Part shown: positions 53,578 to 63,453 of the stretch, piece after piece
How positions within the stretch are numbered: the stretch's first letter is position 1
Layout of the letters: each line of letters begins with the position of its first letter
NCBI GenBank assembly: GCA_943789475.1
Contig: CALSUG010000002.1
Location: 1 to 64,000 of the forward strand
Source: an uncultured Alphaproteobacteria bacterium
GTDB lineage: Bacteria; Pseudomonadota; Alphaproteobacteria; Micavibrionales; UBA1664
Length of the DNA: 64,000 nt
Reading direction: 5' to 3'
Position numbers and translations under genes: made by a program
Notes under the pieces: generated by a model
What the model was told of the DNA's origin: nothing
The model's database searches: none
What the model saw: the letters and a program-made list of their open reading frames with translations, nothing else

Positions 53578-53720
53578 TTGCGCTGATTACCTTTGCCCGT
53601 GATGTGCTTTTTGATTGTTCCAACAGGGACACCTGCATATGCAATGTTGTTTTCCTCACAAAAGGCGGTAACCCTATCAATCCTACGGAATGGGTTGAGT
53701 ACGTTACAGGAAAACAAATC

Positions 53721-53804
53721 ATGAGAGTTGCCACCAGCATTATATTTTTACTAATCATCGGCCTCATTTGTTGGGGTGAAGATATGGAAGGACACGAAGA
53801 GTGA
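53721..53804 (+). CDS. 27-aa membrane peptide
   Basis: A peptide with one membrane helix (IIFLLIIGLICW). AGGA lies 8 bases upstream and its stop overlaps the GTG start of the DUF3850 gene. A longer frame runs upstream to 53565 without an RBS. Confidence 0.5.
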   Translation: MRVATSIIFLLIIGLICWGEDMEGHEE

Positions 53805-54085
53805 AAGAACATGAATTAAAATGCCACCCAGAATATTTTTCACGCGTTGCATCGGGACAAAAGACATTTGAAATACGCAAAAATGATCGTGATTTTCAAG
53901 TTGGCGATATCATTATTTTGAAAGAATACGATCCAGATATTGGATGGCCTGATCACGCCGCCTATGCGGTCTTAGATATTAAAATCACATACATGACGAC
54001 ATTCGCTCAAAAGGATGGATGGTGCGTTTTGGGAATTGAAATTAACAAGCGCTGTAGAGATACAAATGTAAGGACTAAAAAATGA
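53801..54085 (+). CDS. DUF3850 (ASCH/PUA-like) protein
   Basis: A 94-aa DUF3850 protein: HELKCHPEYFSRVASGQKTFEIRKNDRDFQVGD is the family signature. The GTG start overlaps the preceding stop. Such proteins are small RNA- or nucleotide-binding-type domains common in phages. Confidence 0.87.
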   Translation: MKEHELKCHPEYFSRVASGQKTFEIRKNDRDFQVGDIIILKEYDPDIGWPDHAAYAVLDIKITYMTTFAQKDGWCVLGIEINKRCRDTNVRTKK

Positions 54086-54240
54086 ACACATTAACACCAG
54101 AGCAGATTGATGACTGCGTAATGTGGACTAACCAATTTTTTGCCGCATGGGATCTGAATAGCAATTCAAGGGCATTATTGCAAAAAGAGCGCATCCTACA
54201 AAACACTTTTAGAAGTGGCACACAGTCAACACGTACACAT
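54082..54240 (+). pseudogene. phage early gene start fused to an integrase fragment
   Basis: The ATG at 54082 overlaps the DUF3850 stop, with AAGGAC upstream. About 30 codons (MNTLTPEQIDDCVMW) look like a small phage protein, then the frame runs into integrase sequence (STRTH) and shifts. It marks a second deletion junction. Confidence 0.5.
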
Positions 54241-54694
54241 GTTTATCATCTTGGCGATAGGAACGGCGGCAAGGGTCACTGCACTGCTTGAATTAACGTG
54301 GGATCGTGTCGATTTTGAAAAACGACTTATCAATCTTACAAATGCCGATCACAAAAATAAAAAACGTGCGCTTGTTCCAATGACAAACAATGTCTATAAA
54401 GCCTTAAAAGAGGCATATCAAATACGTACATGTAATTACGTTATTGAATATGGATCTAAACAAATTAAAGAAATTAAAAAGGGATTTAAAAACACTGCAA
54501 TAAAAGCTGGTATGCCACATGTCACCCCTCATGTTTTAAGACACTCTGCGGCAACATGGATGGCAGAAGGTGGAATCCCTATGACGGAAATAGCCCAATA
54601 TTTAGGACATACAAACCCGAATATTACGTATAAAGTTTACGCCAGATACTCCCCTGATTACCTAAGAGATGCGGCCTCAATATTGGATATATAA
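54215..54694 (+). pseudogene. tyrosine integrase, catalytic part only, frameshifted
   Basis: The frame holds the catalytic residues Arg (GTAARVTALLEL), His-x-x-Arg (HVLRHSAATW), His (YLGHTNPN) and Tyr (VYARYSPDYL). The N-terminal core-binding domain is missing. The residues RTH just upstream are in another frame at an ACACAC-type tract, so a slip of two bases is likely. It lies 75 bp before tRNA-Met, the expected place for a tRNA-directed integrase. Confidence 0.75.
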
Positions 54695-54769
54695 CAAAAA
54701 AGAGGTTCAATTGAACTTTTGACCCATGGATTTTAAGAATAAAGAATATAGGAAATGCGGGGTTTTGAA

Positions 54770-54845
54770 TGGTAGCGAGGGGCGGATTTGAACCGCCGAC
54801 ACATGGATTATGATTCCACTGCTCTAACCCCTGAGCTACCCCGCC
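54770..54845 (-). tRNA. tRNA with CAT anticodon (tRNA-Met, or Ile-CAT)
   Basis: The minus strand folds with acceptor GGCGGGG/CCTCGCT, anticodon loop ATCATAA with anticodon CAT, a TTCAAAT T loop and encoded CCA. Elongator Met is preferred; lysidine-type Ile cannot be excluded. Confidence 0.9.
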
Positions 54846-54884
54846 AAATAAGATGTGATTTTATCGCTTATGTCGACAAAAATG

Positions 54885-56021
54885 TCAAGCAACCTTTTGC
54901 ATTTCTTGCAAATTCGTTTTAACAATCCAGCCACCACCAATAACACGATCACCCGCGTAACACACAGCGGCCTGTCCCGGTGATATACCATATTGCGGTG
55001 TATCAAGTACAATATCGACAGTTCCATCATCATTTTTTGATAAAACAGCACTGTACGGTTGTGAAACAGATCTTAATTTTACACGTATTTCACCTTGATA
55101 ATCATCCAACCAATTACAATCATTCAACGTCACGATATCACGCGCCAAAGCCTGTTTCGGACCAACTATAACCTGATTATCATCAGGCTTAAGACCAATA
55201 ACATATAAAGGTTCATTATTGCTACTAATTCCACCACCAATACCGATACCCTTACGTTGGCCTATAGTATAGTTAACGATTCCATCATGTTCACCAACAA
55301 TACGTCCATCAATATGGATGATATCGCCTTTTTTCTGAGCCTCTGGCCTAACCTGTCGCACCACCTCGGCATAATCCCCATTGGGGACAAAACAAATATC
55401 TTGTGAATCAGGTTTATCTGCATTCAAGAGTCCAAGACGTTCAGCCTCTTTACGTGTTTTATCCTTTGTCCATCCACCAAGTGGAAAACGCAGGTAATCG
55501 AGCTGTTCTTGTGTTGTTGCAAAAAGAAAATAACTTTGATCTTTCAACGTATCAACAGCACGATGCAGTTCTGATTTTCCCGTGTCATCATTAATCATGC
55601 GTTGAATGTAATGTCCTGTGGCCAAACAATCACCACCAAGATCATGAGCCATTTTTAACAAATCTCTAAACTTAACAGTTTGATTACATCGCACACATGG
55701 GATTGGTGTTTCACCACGCAGGTAACTATCCGCAAAATCATCAATCACACTTTGACGAAATTTATCCTCATAATCTAAAACATAGTGTGGAAATCCACGC
55801 TCCTCGGCAACACGTTTCGCATCATAGATATCTTGACCAGCACAACACGCACCTTTTTTAGCAATCGCTTCACCGTGATCATATAATTGCAGTGTGATTC
55901 CTACAACATCATAGCCCTGTTCGTGCAACAAACTTGCTACAACAGAGCTATCCACTCCACCTGACATGGCAACAACAACACGTGTATCCGATACTGGTTT
56001 ATCAAATCCCAAACTATTCAT
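54885..56021 (-). CDS. mnmA: tRNA-specific 2-thiouridylase
   Basis: A 378-aa enzyme that thiolates U34 of tRNA-Lys, -Glu and -Gln. The PP-loop SGGVDSS is near residue 20, the catalytic Cys is in [13 protein letters not shown], and TGHYIQ and [13 protein letters not shown] are family motifs; the second catalytic Cys is in AAVCYAGD. Full length and no frame breaks. It is unrelated to the Ssp sulfur system apart from its need for a cysteine desulfurase. Confidence 0.96.
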   Translation of the reverse strand: MNSLGFDKPVSDTRVVVAMSGGVDSSVVASLLHEQGYDVVGITLQLYDHGEAIAKKGACCAGQDIYDAKRVAEERGFPHYVLDYEDKFRQSVIDDFADSYLRGETPIPCVRCNQTVKFRDLLKMAHDLGGDCLATGHYIQRMINDDTGKSELHRAVDTLKDQSYFLFATTQEQLDYLRFPLGGWTKDKTRKEAERLGLLNADKPDSQDICFVPNGDYAEVVRQVRPEAQKKGDIIHIDGRIVGEHDGIVNYTIGQRKGIGIGGGISSNNEPLYVIGLKPDDNQVIVGPKQALARDIVTLNDCNWLDDYQGEIRVKLRSVSQPYSAVLSKNDDGTVDIVLDTPQYGISPGQAAVCYAGDRVIGGGWIVKTNLQEMQKVA

Positions 56022-56074
56022 GACATGTTATATATGATAGTTTTCGATAGAATTCAAATTTTTGTTGAAGCACC

Positions 56075-56602
56075 ATGGACATTGCATCTTTTATTTTACT
56101 TACTATCATCATTATTGTTATCGTAAACACGATTTATTCAACGAAATACAAAGTGGTTAATATGCCGAGTGCGCCAAACACGCGCAAAGCAATTATAAAA
56201 GATCTAAAATCATTAAAAGGAGATTGTGCGAATCTTCGTATTTATGATTGTGGATCTGGCTGGGGCGGATTATGCAAAAAATTATCAAAATTTTTTCCTA
56301 ATGCAACTGTTACAGGTATTGAAATATCACCCATTCCATTTATTGTGTCTTACTTCAACCCATTTCGAAGGTACAAAGTCAAACGCGATAATTTATTTAA
56401 AATTGATTTATCAAATATCGATGTTCTTATTTTTTATTTATCTCCTCACCATATGGAGCAACTAAGTAAAAAATTAAAAAACAATACAAAAGAAAACGTG
56501 ATAATTTATTCGCAAGGTTTCCCAATTTTGGAATTAGAGGCATCAGAAATTATAGGCATCCCCTATGCCTTAGAAAAAAAATTATACAGATATGATTTGT
56601 AA
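56075..56602 (+). CDS. membrane-anchored class I SAM methyltransferase
   Basis: A 175-aa protein. One N-terminal membrane helix (SFILLTIIIIVIVNTIY) is followed by a SAM-binding core with motif I YDCGSGWGG and the acidic end of strand 2 in VTGIEIS. The substrate is not evident. It ends 1 bp from the convergent response-regulator gene. Confidence 0.8.
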   Translation: MDIASFILLTIIIIVIVNTIYSTKYKVVNMPSAPNTRKAIIKDLKSLKGDCANLRIYDCGSGWGGLCKKLSKFFPNATVTGIEISPIPFIVSYFNPFRRYKVKRDNLFKIDLSNIDVLIFYLSPHHMEQLSKKLKNNTKENVIIYSQGFPILELEASEIIGIPYALEKKLYRYDL

Positions 56603-56603
56603 A

Positions 56604-56999
56604 TTATTCTTGAAGGTCAGACGTATTCAGCACGCGATGAATAGATTTTAGTAAATCATCCTTACCAAACGGTTTTTGCAAAATTGCATTTGCATTCTCG
56701 TTCACCATTGATAGAGCCATTTCAGAGTTAATAGTTTTGCTTCCTCCACTAATTGCAAGAACAGGCGTTTTCCCCTTGGGAGCAGGTAACGAGCGTAAAA
56801 ATTCCATGAATTCAAATCCATCCATTTCAGGCATCATCATATCCGTAATGATTAAATCATAACCATTCTCTTGCACGCGCTCAACAGCCTCCTTACCGTT
56901 TTTACACATTTCACATTCAAAGCCATTGTCGCCTAAAACTTTGGTGATAGATTTGCGAATATAATCCACATCATCTACGATTAATATTTTTGCCATCAT
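56604..56999 (-). CDS. CheY-like single-domain response regulator
   Basis: A 131-aa receiver domain: acidic pair in IVDDVDY, phospho-acceptor Asp in IITDMMMPEMDG, and Lys in LQKPFGKDDLL. No output domain. It lies next to a second receiver gene with the same architecture. Confidence 0.9.
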   Translation of the reverse strand: MMAKILIVDDVDYIRKSITKVLGDNGFECEMCKNGKEAVERVQENGYDLIITDMMMPEMDGFEFMEFLRSLPAPKGKTPVLAISGGSKTINSEMALSMVNENANAILQKPFGKDDLLKSIHRVLNTSDLQE

Positions 57000-57057
57000 C
57001 TTCCCCTTTTTTTTTACGTCTTTATATTAGATAGGTAGCAGTATTTATTTTTTAATT

Positions 57058-57483
57058 TTATTCTATATAAACAGCTCCATCAACATCTGGAGAAACACTC
57101 TCCTTCTTTATGAGTTCAGCTGTTTTATCCAACAACTCTTTTTTACTAAATGGTTTTTTCATGATTAAATCAACTTTTTCCTCTAATGCATTTAAGGCAG
57201 AGTCTGCATCAATCGTACGTCCACCACCACTAATCGCAATAATTGGTGTTGATTTTACTGGTTCCGTATATCCACGAATAAAATCGACTAATTCGAATCC
57301 ATCGGTATCGGGCATCAATACATCTGTGATAATAAGACCGTATTCTGTCGCACGCAATTCATCCATAGCGTCTTGTGCATGACCAACGCCCACTACATCA
57401 TATCTATTCATTTCTAAAAATTTAATCATCGACGCACGAATAAATTCATTATCATCAACAACTAAAATAGGCAACTGAGCCAT
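57058..57483 (-). CDS. CheY-like single-domain response regulator, second copy
   Basis: A 141-aa receiver domain: VVDDNEF acidic pair, IITDVLMPDTDG with the phospho-acceptor Asp, and MKKPFSKKELLDK. It has the TPIIAISGGGRTI segment that parallels TPVLAISGGSKTI in the neighbour, so the pair arose by duplication. Confidence 0.9.
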   Translation of the reverse strand: MAQLPILVVDDNEFIRASMIKFLEMNRYDVVGVGHAQDAMDELRATEYGLIITDVLMPDTDGFELVDFIRGYTEPVKSTPIIAISGGGRTIDADSALNALEEKVDLIMKKPFSKKELLDKTAELIKKESVSPDVDGAVYIE

Positions 57484-57569
57484 ACTACTTCACCTTTGTA
57501 TTTCATTTAATTGATTATAATTCTATATCAATTTTATAAAAAATGGATAAAAAAATCATAAAATTTTAA

Positions 57570-59501
57570 TTAATTACAATCTTTTACAATTGTTTCAACA
57601 ACAGTGGAATCTGCCAACGTTGATATATCCCCTAAATTTTCAAAATCTTTTGCTGCAATTTTCCTTAAAATTCGACGCATAATTTTTCCAGATCGTGTCT
57701 TCGGTAACCCTGGAACAATTTGAATATGATCAATCATCGCAATTGGGCCAATGATGTCCCGCACCAATTTTACAATTTCTTGGTTAAGGCCCTCATAATT
57801 TAAATATCCTTCACGTAAAATTACATAAGCATAAATACCCTGCCCCTTAATATCATGAGGAAAACCAACAACCGCACTTTCTGCAACCGCAGCATGCTCA
57901 TCAACTGCGCTTTCAATCTCTGCCGTACCAAAACGATGACCCGACACATTAATCACGTCGTCAACACGACCGGTAACCCAATAATAACCATCCGTATCAC
58001 GTTTCACACCATCCCCTGTAAAATATCGCCCTTCAAAGGCTGAAAAATAGGTTTGAATAAAACGGTCGTGATTTTTATAAACGCTACGCATTTGACCTGG
58101 CCAACTTTCTTTAATACATAAATTACCTTCACACTTACCAAGCAGTTCATGACCTTCATTATCAACAATAATCGGCTGAATTCCTAAAAACGGTTTTGAT
58201 GCAGATCCTGGTTTCATGTTTGTCACCCCAGGTAATGGGGTGATCATGTGCCCACCTGTCTCCGTTTGCCACCATGTGTCCACGATTGGGCATTTACTGT
58301 TTCCAACAACGTCATAATACCATTCCCATGCCTCGACATTAATTGGTTCGCCAACGGTTCCTAATAAACGTAATGAAGAGCGATCTGTTCTGGTGACATA
58401 ATCATCACCTTCTTTTAATAAAGATCGAATCGCCGTAGGCGCTGTATAAAATAATGACACTTGGTGGGTATCAACAATATTCCAAAATCGTGACCACGAC
58501 GGATAATTTGGAACACCCTCAAAAATTAATGTTGTAGCACCATTGGCAAGAGGCCCATAAACAATGTAACTGTGCCCTGTGATCCACCCCACATCGGCGG
58601 TACACCAATAAACATCCCCCTCTTTCCAATCAAAAGTTAATTCATGAGTATAGGACGCATACACCATATACCCACCAGTCGTATGTAAAACGCCCTTTGG
58701 TTTTCCCGTCGACCCTGACGTATATAAAATAAATAATGGGTCCTCTGCATTCATCTCTTCACAGGGGCACTCTGAATCTTGTGAATTAACAACATCGTGC
58801 CACCATACGTCACGCTCGTCTACCATTGGGCTATCCATTGTTGTTTTTTGCAAAACCAATACAGTATGAACATCACTACATTCTTCTAACGCTCTATCAA
58901 CATTGTTTTTCAACGATATGTTTTTACCACCACGAACGGATTCATTTGCTGTTATGAGACATATTGATTCACAATCAAGGATGCGATCACGCAATGAATC
59001 CGCCGAAAAACCACCAAAAACAACGGAGTGAACCGCACCAATGCGTGCACAAGCCAACATAGCATACGCGGCCTCCAACACCATCGGCATGTAAATAGTT
59101 ACAACGTCACCCTTTTTAACACCGCGAGATTTTAATGCGTTCGCTAATTTACAGACCTGTTCATGGGCTTGGGCGAAAGAAACATATTGATGTTGGTCTG
59201 GCTCATCCGCCTCAAATATAAATGCAACATTATCTGGCTTTGTGTTCAAATGACGATCAAGGCAATTATAACATGCATTCAACGCTCCATCCTCAAACCA
59301 TTTAATTGATACATCACCGTCGAACGATGCATTTTTGACCTTCGTATAATCCTGAGACCACGTGATACGTTGCCCAATATTACCCCAAAATGTATCTGGA
59401 TCACTAATTGATTGATCGTATAAACGGTTATATTCATCTAATACAATGTTAGCGTCTTGGATAAAATTTTGAGGTACAGGAACAGTTGAATATTTTGACA
59501 T
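57570..59501 (-). CDS. acs: acetyl-CoA synthetase
   Basis: A 643-aa AMP-forming acetate-CoA ligase. The P-loop [33 protein letters not shown] and WWQTETGG motifs are clear; the acetylatable Lys is in [11 protein letters not shown] near the C-terminus. Full length. It makes acetyl-CoA from acetate in the cytoplasm. Confidence 0.97.
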   Translation of the reverse strand: MSKYSTVPVPQNFIQDANIVLDEYNRLYDQSISDPDTFWGNIGQRITWSQDYTKVKNASFDGDVSIKWFEDGALNACYNCLDRHLNTKPDNVAFIFEADEPDQHQYVSFAQAHEQVCKLANALKSRGVKKGDVVTIYMPMVLEAAYAMLACARIGAVHSVVFGGFSADSLRDRILDCESICLITANESVRGGKNISLKNNVDRALEECSDVHTVLVLQKTTMDSPMVDERDVWWHDVVNSQDSECPCEEMNAEDPLFILYTSGSTGKPKGVLHTTGGYMVYASYTHELTFDWKEGDVYWCTADVGWITGHSYIVYGPLANGATTLIFEGVPNYPSWSRFWNIVDTHQVSLFYTAPTAIRSLLKEGDDYVTRTDRSSLRLLGTVGEPINVEAWEWYYDVVGNSKCPIVDTWWQTETGGHMITPLPGVTNMKPGSASKPFLGIQPIIVDNEGHELLGKCEGNLCIKESWPGQMRSVYKNHDRFIQTYFSAFEGRYFTGDGVKRDTDGYYWVTGRVDDVINVSGHRFGTAEIESAVDEHAAVAESAVVGFPHDIKGQGIYAYVILREGYLNYEGLNQEIVKLVRDIIGPIAMIDHIQIVPGLPKTRSGKIMRRILRKIAAKDFENLGDISTLADSTVVETIVKDCN

Positions 59502-59525
59502 TTCAAAAGTATAATCCGAAATATT

Positions 59526-60179
59526 TTATAGCGCAAATACACCATTATATTGCGTCAATGCAGAAAACAACAAAAAACATCCAATCAGAATAAAAGAAAC
59601 AGATGTCACCACATTGATCCTTTTAACGCGCGTTGAATTAGAGAGCGCTGTTCGCACTTGTGCCGCTAATGCCGCAATCATTGTATCAACAAAAACACCA
59701 ACATATGCCACGATTGTTGCTCCTATAATAATATCTTTTGTTTCCAAATCGCCCAAGGGCACAAGAGAAGGGAGAATACCGATAAAGAAAAAAATTGCGA
59801 ATGGGTTAGCTAACGTTATTAAAAGCCCCGTCGTGTAATTTTTAAAAATTTCTTTTTTCGTGTGTGTATCCGAACGCCCCGTCCATTTTCCACTCTCGAT
59901 ATTGTTTAGGCCTTTATATCCAATATAGAATAAAAAAATGGCCCCCATTATCTTAAAAACAAAACCAATTTGTTCAACGTATGTTTCAATAAAAACTGCT
60001 CCTAATGCGGAGACAATAAAAAAGAAAACTCCTCCCGTAACAATACCCATAGCAACGCAAAACCCCGCAACAAAACCATCGTTAAGCGATCTGGTAATAA
60101 TTGCCGCTTGTCCTGGACCTGGTTTTACCCAGAGCAAAATTAGAGAGATAATAAAAATAAAAGCCGTTTCAAGAGTCAT
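59526..60179 (-). CDS. LysE-family amino-acid exporter
   Basis: A 217-aa protein with six predicted membrane helices. The N-terminal KPGPGQAAIITRSLNDG corresponds to the PGPxxx start motif of LysE/RhtB transporters. It would export an amino acid or analogue; the substrate is not shown by the sequence. Confidence 0.88.
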   Translation of the reverse strand: MTLETAFIFIISLILLWVKPGPGQAAIITRSLNDGFVAGFCVAMGIVTGGVFFFIVSALGAVFIETYVEQIGFVFKIMGAIFLFYIGYKGLNNIESGKWTGRSDTHTKKEIFKNYTTGLLITLANPFAIFFFIGILPSLVPLGDLETKDIIIGATIVAYVGVFVDTMIAALAAQVRTALSNSTRVKRINVVTSVSFILIGCFLLFSALTQYNGVFAL

Positions 60180-60239
60180 ATTGTTCTTTCAATGAGTTAA
60201 ACAAAGCTTATTTCACCACATTCAAAAATAAAATAAAAC

Positions 60240-61022
60240 CTAATGCATCTCTTTTAAGTGCATGATCATCGTTCCGTAGTTTGTTTTTATTTGAAACCGA
60301 ATTGGAATTTTCGGCATATCATCGCGCACCTTTCCAAACCACATGCGAGGTAACTGTCCATTATCCTTGGCTTGTTCTTGAATACTCATCCACCCACGGG
60401 GTTTATCACGCCACCTTCCCGCGACGGGAACGATTTCAACCGTACAAATTTCTGCATCACCAGAGAATTGAGAATATTTGCTTTTCTTCATCTCCACACG
60501 GTCTTGATGTCCAAAAACCATATTAAATCGTCTTTTTTTATCAAACCCCATAACTGTTCCCGCACACGTATCTTGTTTCATGGCCTGAAACAACGCCGAT
60601 AACATATCAAGCGGATTTCCCTCATATACATCCGTTGCGGGCATATTATTTGTTATTTTACCATCTTCATCTATACGAATTTGTGATTTTAAAGAACCAT
60701 CCGTGTTAAAAATAAATGTTGTTTTTTGTGTATCATCTCTCCATGTGTTCGAAAATGAATGTTCCGAAGGGATAATATTTCCTTCCTTTTGATATCCTAC
60801 GCTTTTAATTTCACCAGACCACGGAGCCAACTTACCCAATAATCCTGTTGTTTTTAAATCCATACTGAGGTCATAATTATCGCCTGTGACATTATAGACA
60901 CCCTCAATATCAACTACATTAAATCCTCCGGTATATAACCCGTATGTCACCCTTAAAGGTTCGGTCGCCATTACAGATCCATTCAAAAAAACAAACAAAA
61001 GTGTCATTAAAAATTTATTCAT
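60240..61022 (-). CDS. periplasmic DUF3108 protein
   Basis: A 260-aa exported protein. The signal peptide runs to about residue 20 (MNKFLMTLLFVFLNGSVMA). The remainder has DUF3108 features (YGLYTGGFNVVDI, LDMLSALFQAM). The ATG at 61022 gives a proper signal peptide, unlike the upstream start. The family is found next to radA or outer-membrane genes in alphaproteobacteria; function unknown. Confidence 0.82.
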   Translation of the reverse strand: MNKFLMTLLFVFLNGSVMATEPLRVTYGLYTGGFNVVDIEGVYNVTGDNYDLSMDLKTTGLLGKLAPWSGEIKSVGYQKEGNIIPSEHSFSNTWRDDTQKTTFIFNTDGSLKSQIRIDEDGKITNNMPATDVYEGNPLDMLSALFQAMKQDTCAGTVMGFDKKRRFNMVFGHQDRVEMKKSKYSQFSGDAEICTVEIVPVAGRWRDKPRGWMSIQEQAKDNGQLPRMWFGKVRDDMPKIPIRFQIKTNYGTMIMHLKEMH

Positions 61023-61026
61023 GAAT

Positions 61027-61965
61027 TTAACTATAACTCCCAACTAAGGCGATATCTTGTCCGCCCATTCCTTGTTTAAATTTGCGTATACCATCAATTT
61101 CATCGTTATAACCACCCAGATCAAATGATGTAACACCCTGACCTTTCAATAATTGTATTGCATGCCAAAATAACAAATGGTGCACACGCTTGTCACGACC
61201 ACACCGTGTTGTCCAACCAACTTGATATGTTGCCCCAGATCCATGGATTAACATCAAAATAGATCCAATATTTTCACCGTCCTCGGTCGCGTTCAAAATC
61301 ATGCAATCATTTGTCAACGTTGCGTATTTCGCAAGAGATGCCAAAAATTTAGCAGAAGGACCAGAATATCCCTTTTCTATACGATCTTTTGTATAACGTC
61401 GTAAAAATTCACTAAATGTAGTTAACTTTTCATCTATTTCGACAATCACACCGCTTTTTTCGGCCTTAATCAGGTTTCTTCGCCACGTTTGTTTGAAATT
61501 TTTACGAATATCATCTATATTTTTTGAAATATCAATTAATATAGTTTGATAATCATTCGTTTTTTTACATTTTTTCCACATTCTAATACTAAAAACACTG
61601 TTTTTCATCGTGTATTCAGGAATAAATCGTCTTTTCCGACAAAATCTAGAGGGATATTGTTCATTTAACACATTACTAAACACTTCTAAGTGATCAGGTT
61701 TACCAAAACCTTCAAACCATAATGGGCCACGGTCAATTGATATTGCATGAATACATTTACCGAATAATGACACTTCTTGCATTTGCACAACACCCGCATC
61801 CATACCATCAATTTGAATCAAACCATGGCGCACGCCTTGTTGATACACTTCGCGCATTGCCTGTGCATAATAATATGACTGCAACAATGTAACCTGATTA
61901 CATTTTTTTAGAAGATTGTTCCAACTCGTACGCGTGTACGTGTCCCATTTAATCGTGCATTTCAT
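61027..61965 (-). CDS. FemAB-like GNAT-fold aminoacyl/acyltransferase
   Basis: A 312-aa protein with two GNAT-like halves; the C-terminal WHAIQLLKGQGVTSFDLGGYNDE...GIRKFKQGMGG segment is typical of FemAB-type proteins. Such enzymes add an amino acid or acyl group to peptidoglycan precursors or lipids. It overlaps the radA 3' end by 17 bp. Confidence 0.82.
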   Translation of the reverse strand: MKCTIKWDTYTRTSWNNLLKKCNQVTLLQSYYYAQAMREVYQQGVRHGLIQIDGMDAGVVQMQEVSLFGKCIHAISIDRGPLWFEGFGKPDHLEVFSNVLNEQYPSRFCRKRRFIPEYTMKNSVFSIRMWKKCKKTNDYQTILIDISKNIDDIRKNFKQTWRRNLIKAEKSGVIVEIDEKLTTFSEFLRRYTKDRIEKGYSGPSAKFLASLAKYATLTNDCMILNATEDGENIGSILMLIHGSGATYQVGWTTRCGRDKRVHHLLFWHAIQLLKGQGVTSFDLGGYNDEIDGIRKFKQGMGGQDIALVGSYS

Positions 61966-63361
61966 GACGAGATACTGGCTTCTTAAACAATCGTGCCACC
62001 TGATCTAATGTCTCAAAATTTTCTGTTTTTAAATCACTTTCAACAGGTGGATTATTTTTTGATTTCACGGGCTTCGGAACAAATCCGGCCTTAAACCCTA
62101 ATTTTGAGGCTTCCTTCATACGTAACTCAGGTTGCGATACATGTCGAACCTCCCCCGCCAAACCAATTTCACCAAAGATCACCGTGTCTGCTGGTACAGG
62201 ATCGCCACTCGCCGCACTAATAAGTGCAACGGCTACGGCCAAATCTGCCGCAGGCTCACTAATTTTCAGACCACCCGCTACGTTCAAATACACGTCCATG
62301 CCCGACATCATAACACCACATCGAGATTCCAAAACGGCCAACAACATTGATAGGCGGTTTGTATCCCATCCGACCACCGCGCGTTTAGGTGTTGAATAAG
62401 ATGTCGGCGCCACCAACGCCTGTATTTCAACTAACACTGGACGCGATCCTTCTAGTCCTGCAAAAACAGCAGAACCAGAAACATTTTCAGCGCGTTCGGA
62501 TAAAAATAATGCGGATGGATTTTGAACCTCCATCAACCCTGCCCCGGCCATTTCAAAAACACCAATTTCATCTGTTGGGCCAAAACGATTTTTCACCCCC
62601 CGTAAAATCCTAAATTGATGTCCTCGATCCCCTTCAAAATACAACACCGTATCAACCATGTGTTCCAAAACACGCGGTCCCGCAATTGCACCTTCTTTTG
62701 TTACGTGCCCCACAATCAATAATGTCACGCCAAGACGTTTTGCATTACGAATTAATTCTTGCGTAGATGTTCGCACTTGTGTCACCGTTCCTGGCGCACT
62801 ATCAACCGTATCAACATACATAGTTTGAATAGAGTCAATAACCATAATGTCATATGCTTTTTTACCATTCGCACCTGACATCGATTTAACAATATCACGT
62901 ACATTGGTTGCCGACGCCAAATCAACAGGCGATTGTGCCAATCCCAATCGTTTTGCACGAAGTCGCACTTGATCCACAGCTTCTTCACCCGAAATGTAGG
63001 CACATTGAACGTTTTTATTCGCCAAGATACATACCAATTGTAATAATAATGTGGACTTACCAATCCCAGGATCACCACCGATCAAAACTGCGGAACCAGG
63101 CACAAGCCCACCCCCAACAACGCGATCAAATTCTGATATTCCAGATACTGATCTAGGAAGATCCGGGCTTTCCGATTTTAAATCTTCAAATTGGATCACA
63201 TTCCCTTTTGTCGACGAACCAAGCCCTTTTGGTGTAGATTCAATACGTTCTTCCGTAATAGAGTTCCATTCCCCGCATGATTCACATTTACCCTGCCAAC
63301 GGGGTGCTACAGATCCGCATGATTGACAAATAAATTGAGCTTTTGATGATGATTTCGCCAT
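61949..63361 (-). CDS. radA: DNA repair ATPase RadA
   Basis: A 470-aa protein. The N-terminal C4 zinc finger (CQSCG...CESCG), the RecA-like core with Walker A GGDPGIGKST, the KNRFG motif (RGVKNRFGPTDE) and the C-terminal Lon-like domain are all present. It drives branch migration in recombination repair. Confidence 0.97.
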   Translation of the reverse strand: MAKSSSKAQFICQSCGSVAPRWQGKCESCGEWNSITEERIESTPKGLGSSTKGNVIQFEDLKSESPDLPRSVSGISEFDRVVGGGLVPGSAVLIGGDPGIGKSTLLLQLVCILANKNVQCAYISGEEAVDQVRLRAKRLGLAQSPVDLASATNVRDIVKSMSGANGKKAYDIMVIDSIQTMYVDTVDSAPGTVTQVRTSTQELIRNAKRLGVTLLIVGHVTKEGAIAGPRVLEHMVDTVLYFEGDRGHQFRILRGVKNRFGPTDEIGVFEMAGAGLMEVQNPSALFLSERAENVSGSAVFAGLEGSRPVLVEIQALVAPTSYSTPKRAVVGWDTNRLSMLLAVLESRCGVMMSGMDVYLNVAGGLKISEPAADLAVAVALISAASGDPVPADTVIFGEIGLAGEVRHVSQPELRMKEASKLGFKAGFVPKPVKSKNNPPVESDLKTENFETLDQVARLFKKPVSRHEMHD

Positions 63362-63453
63362 GATTCATAGACTATAGACAATATAATGTGATGAAAAGTA
63401 TTTTAGAAAATTGTTACGCTGGAACATTCAACATTATATGTTAGGATTTCTAT

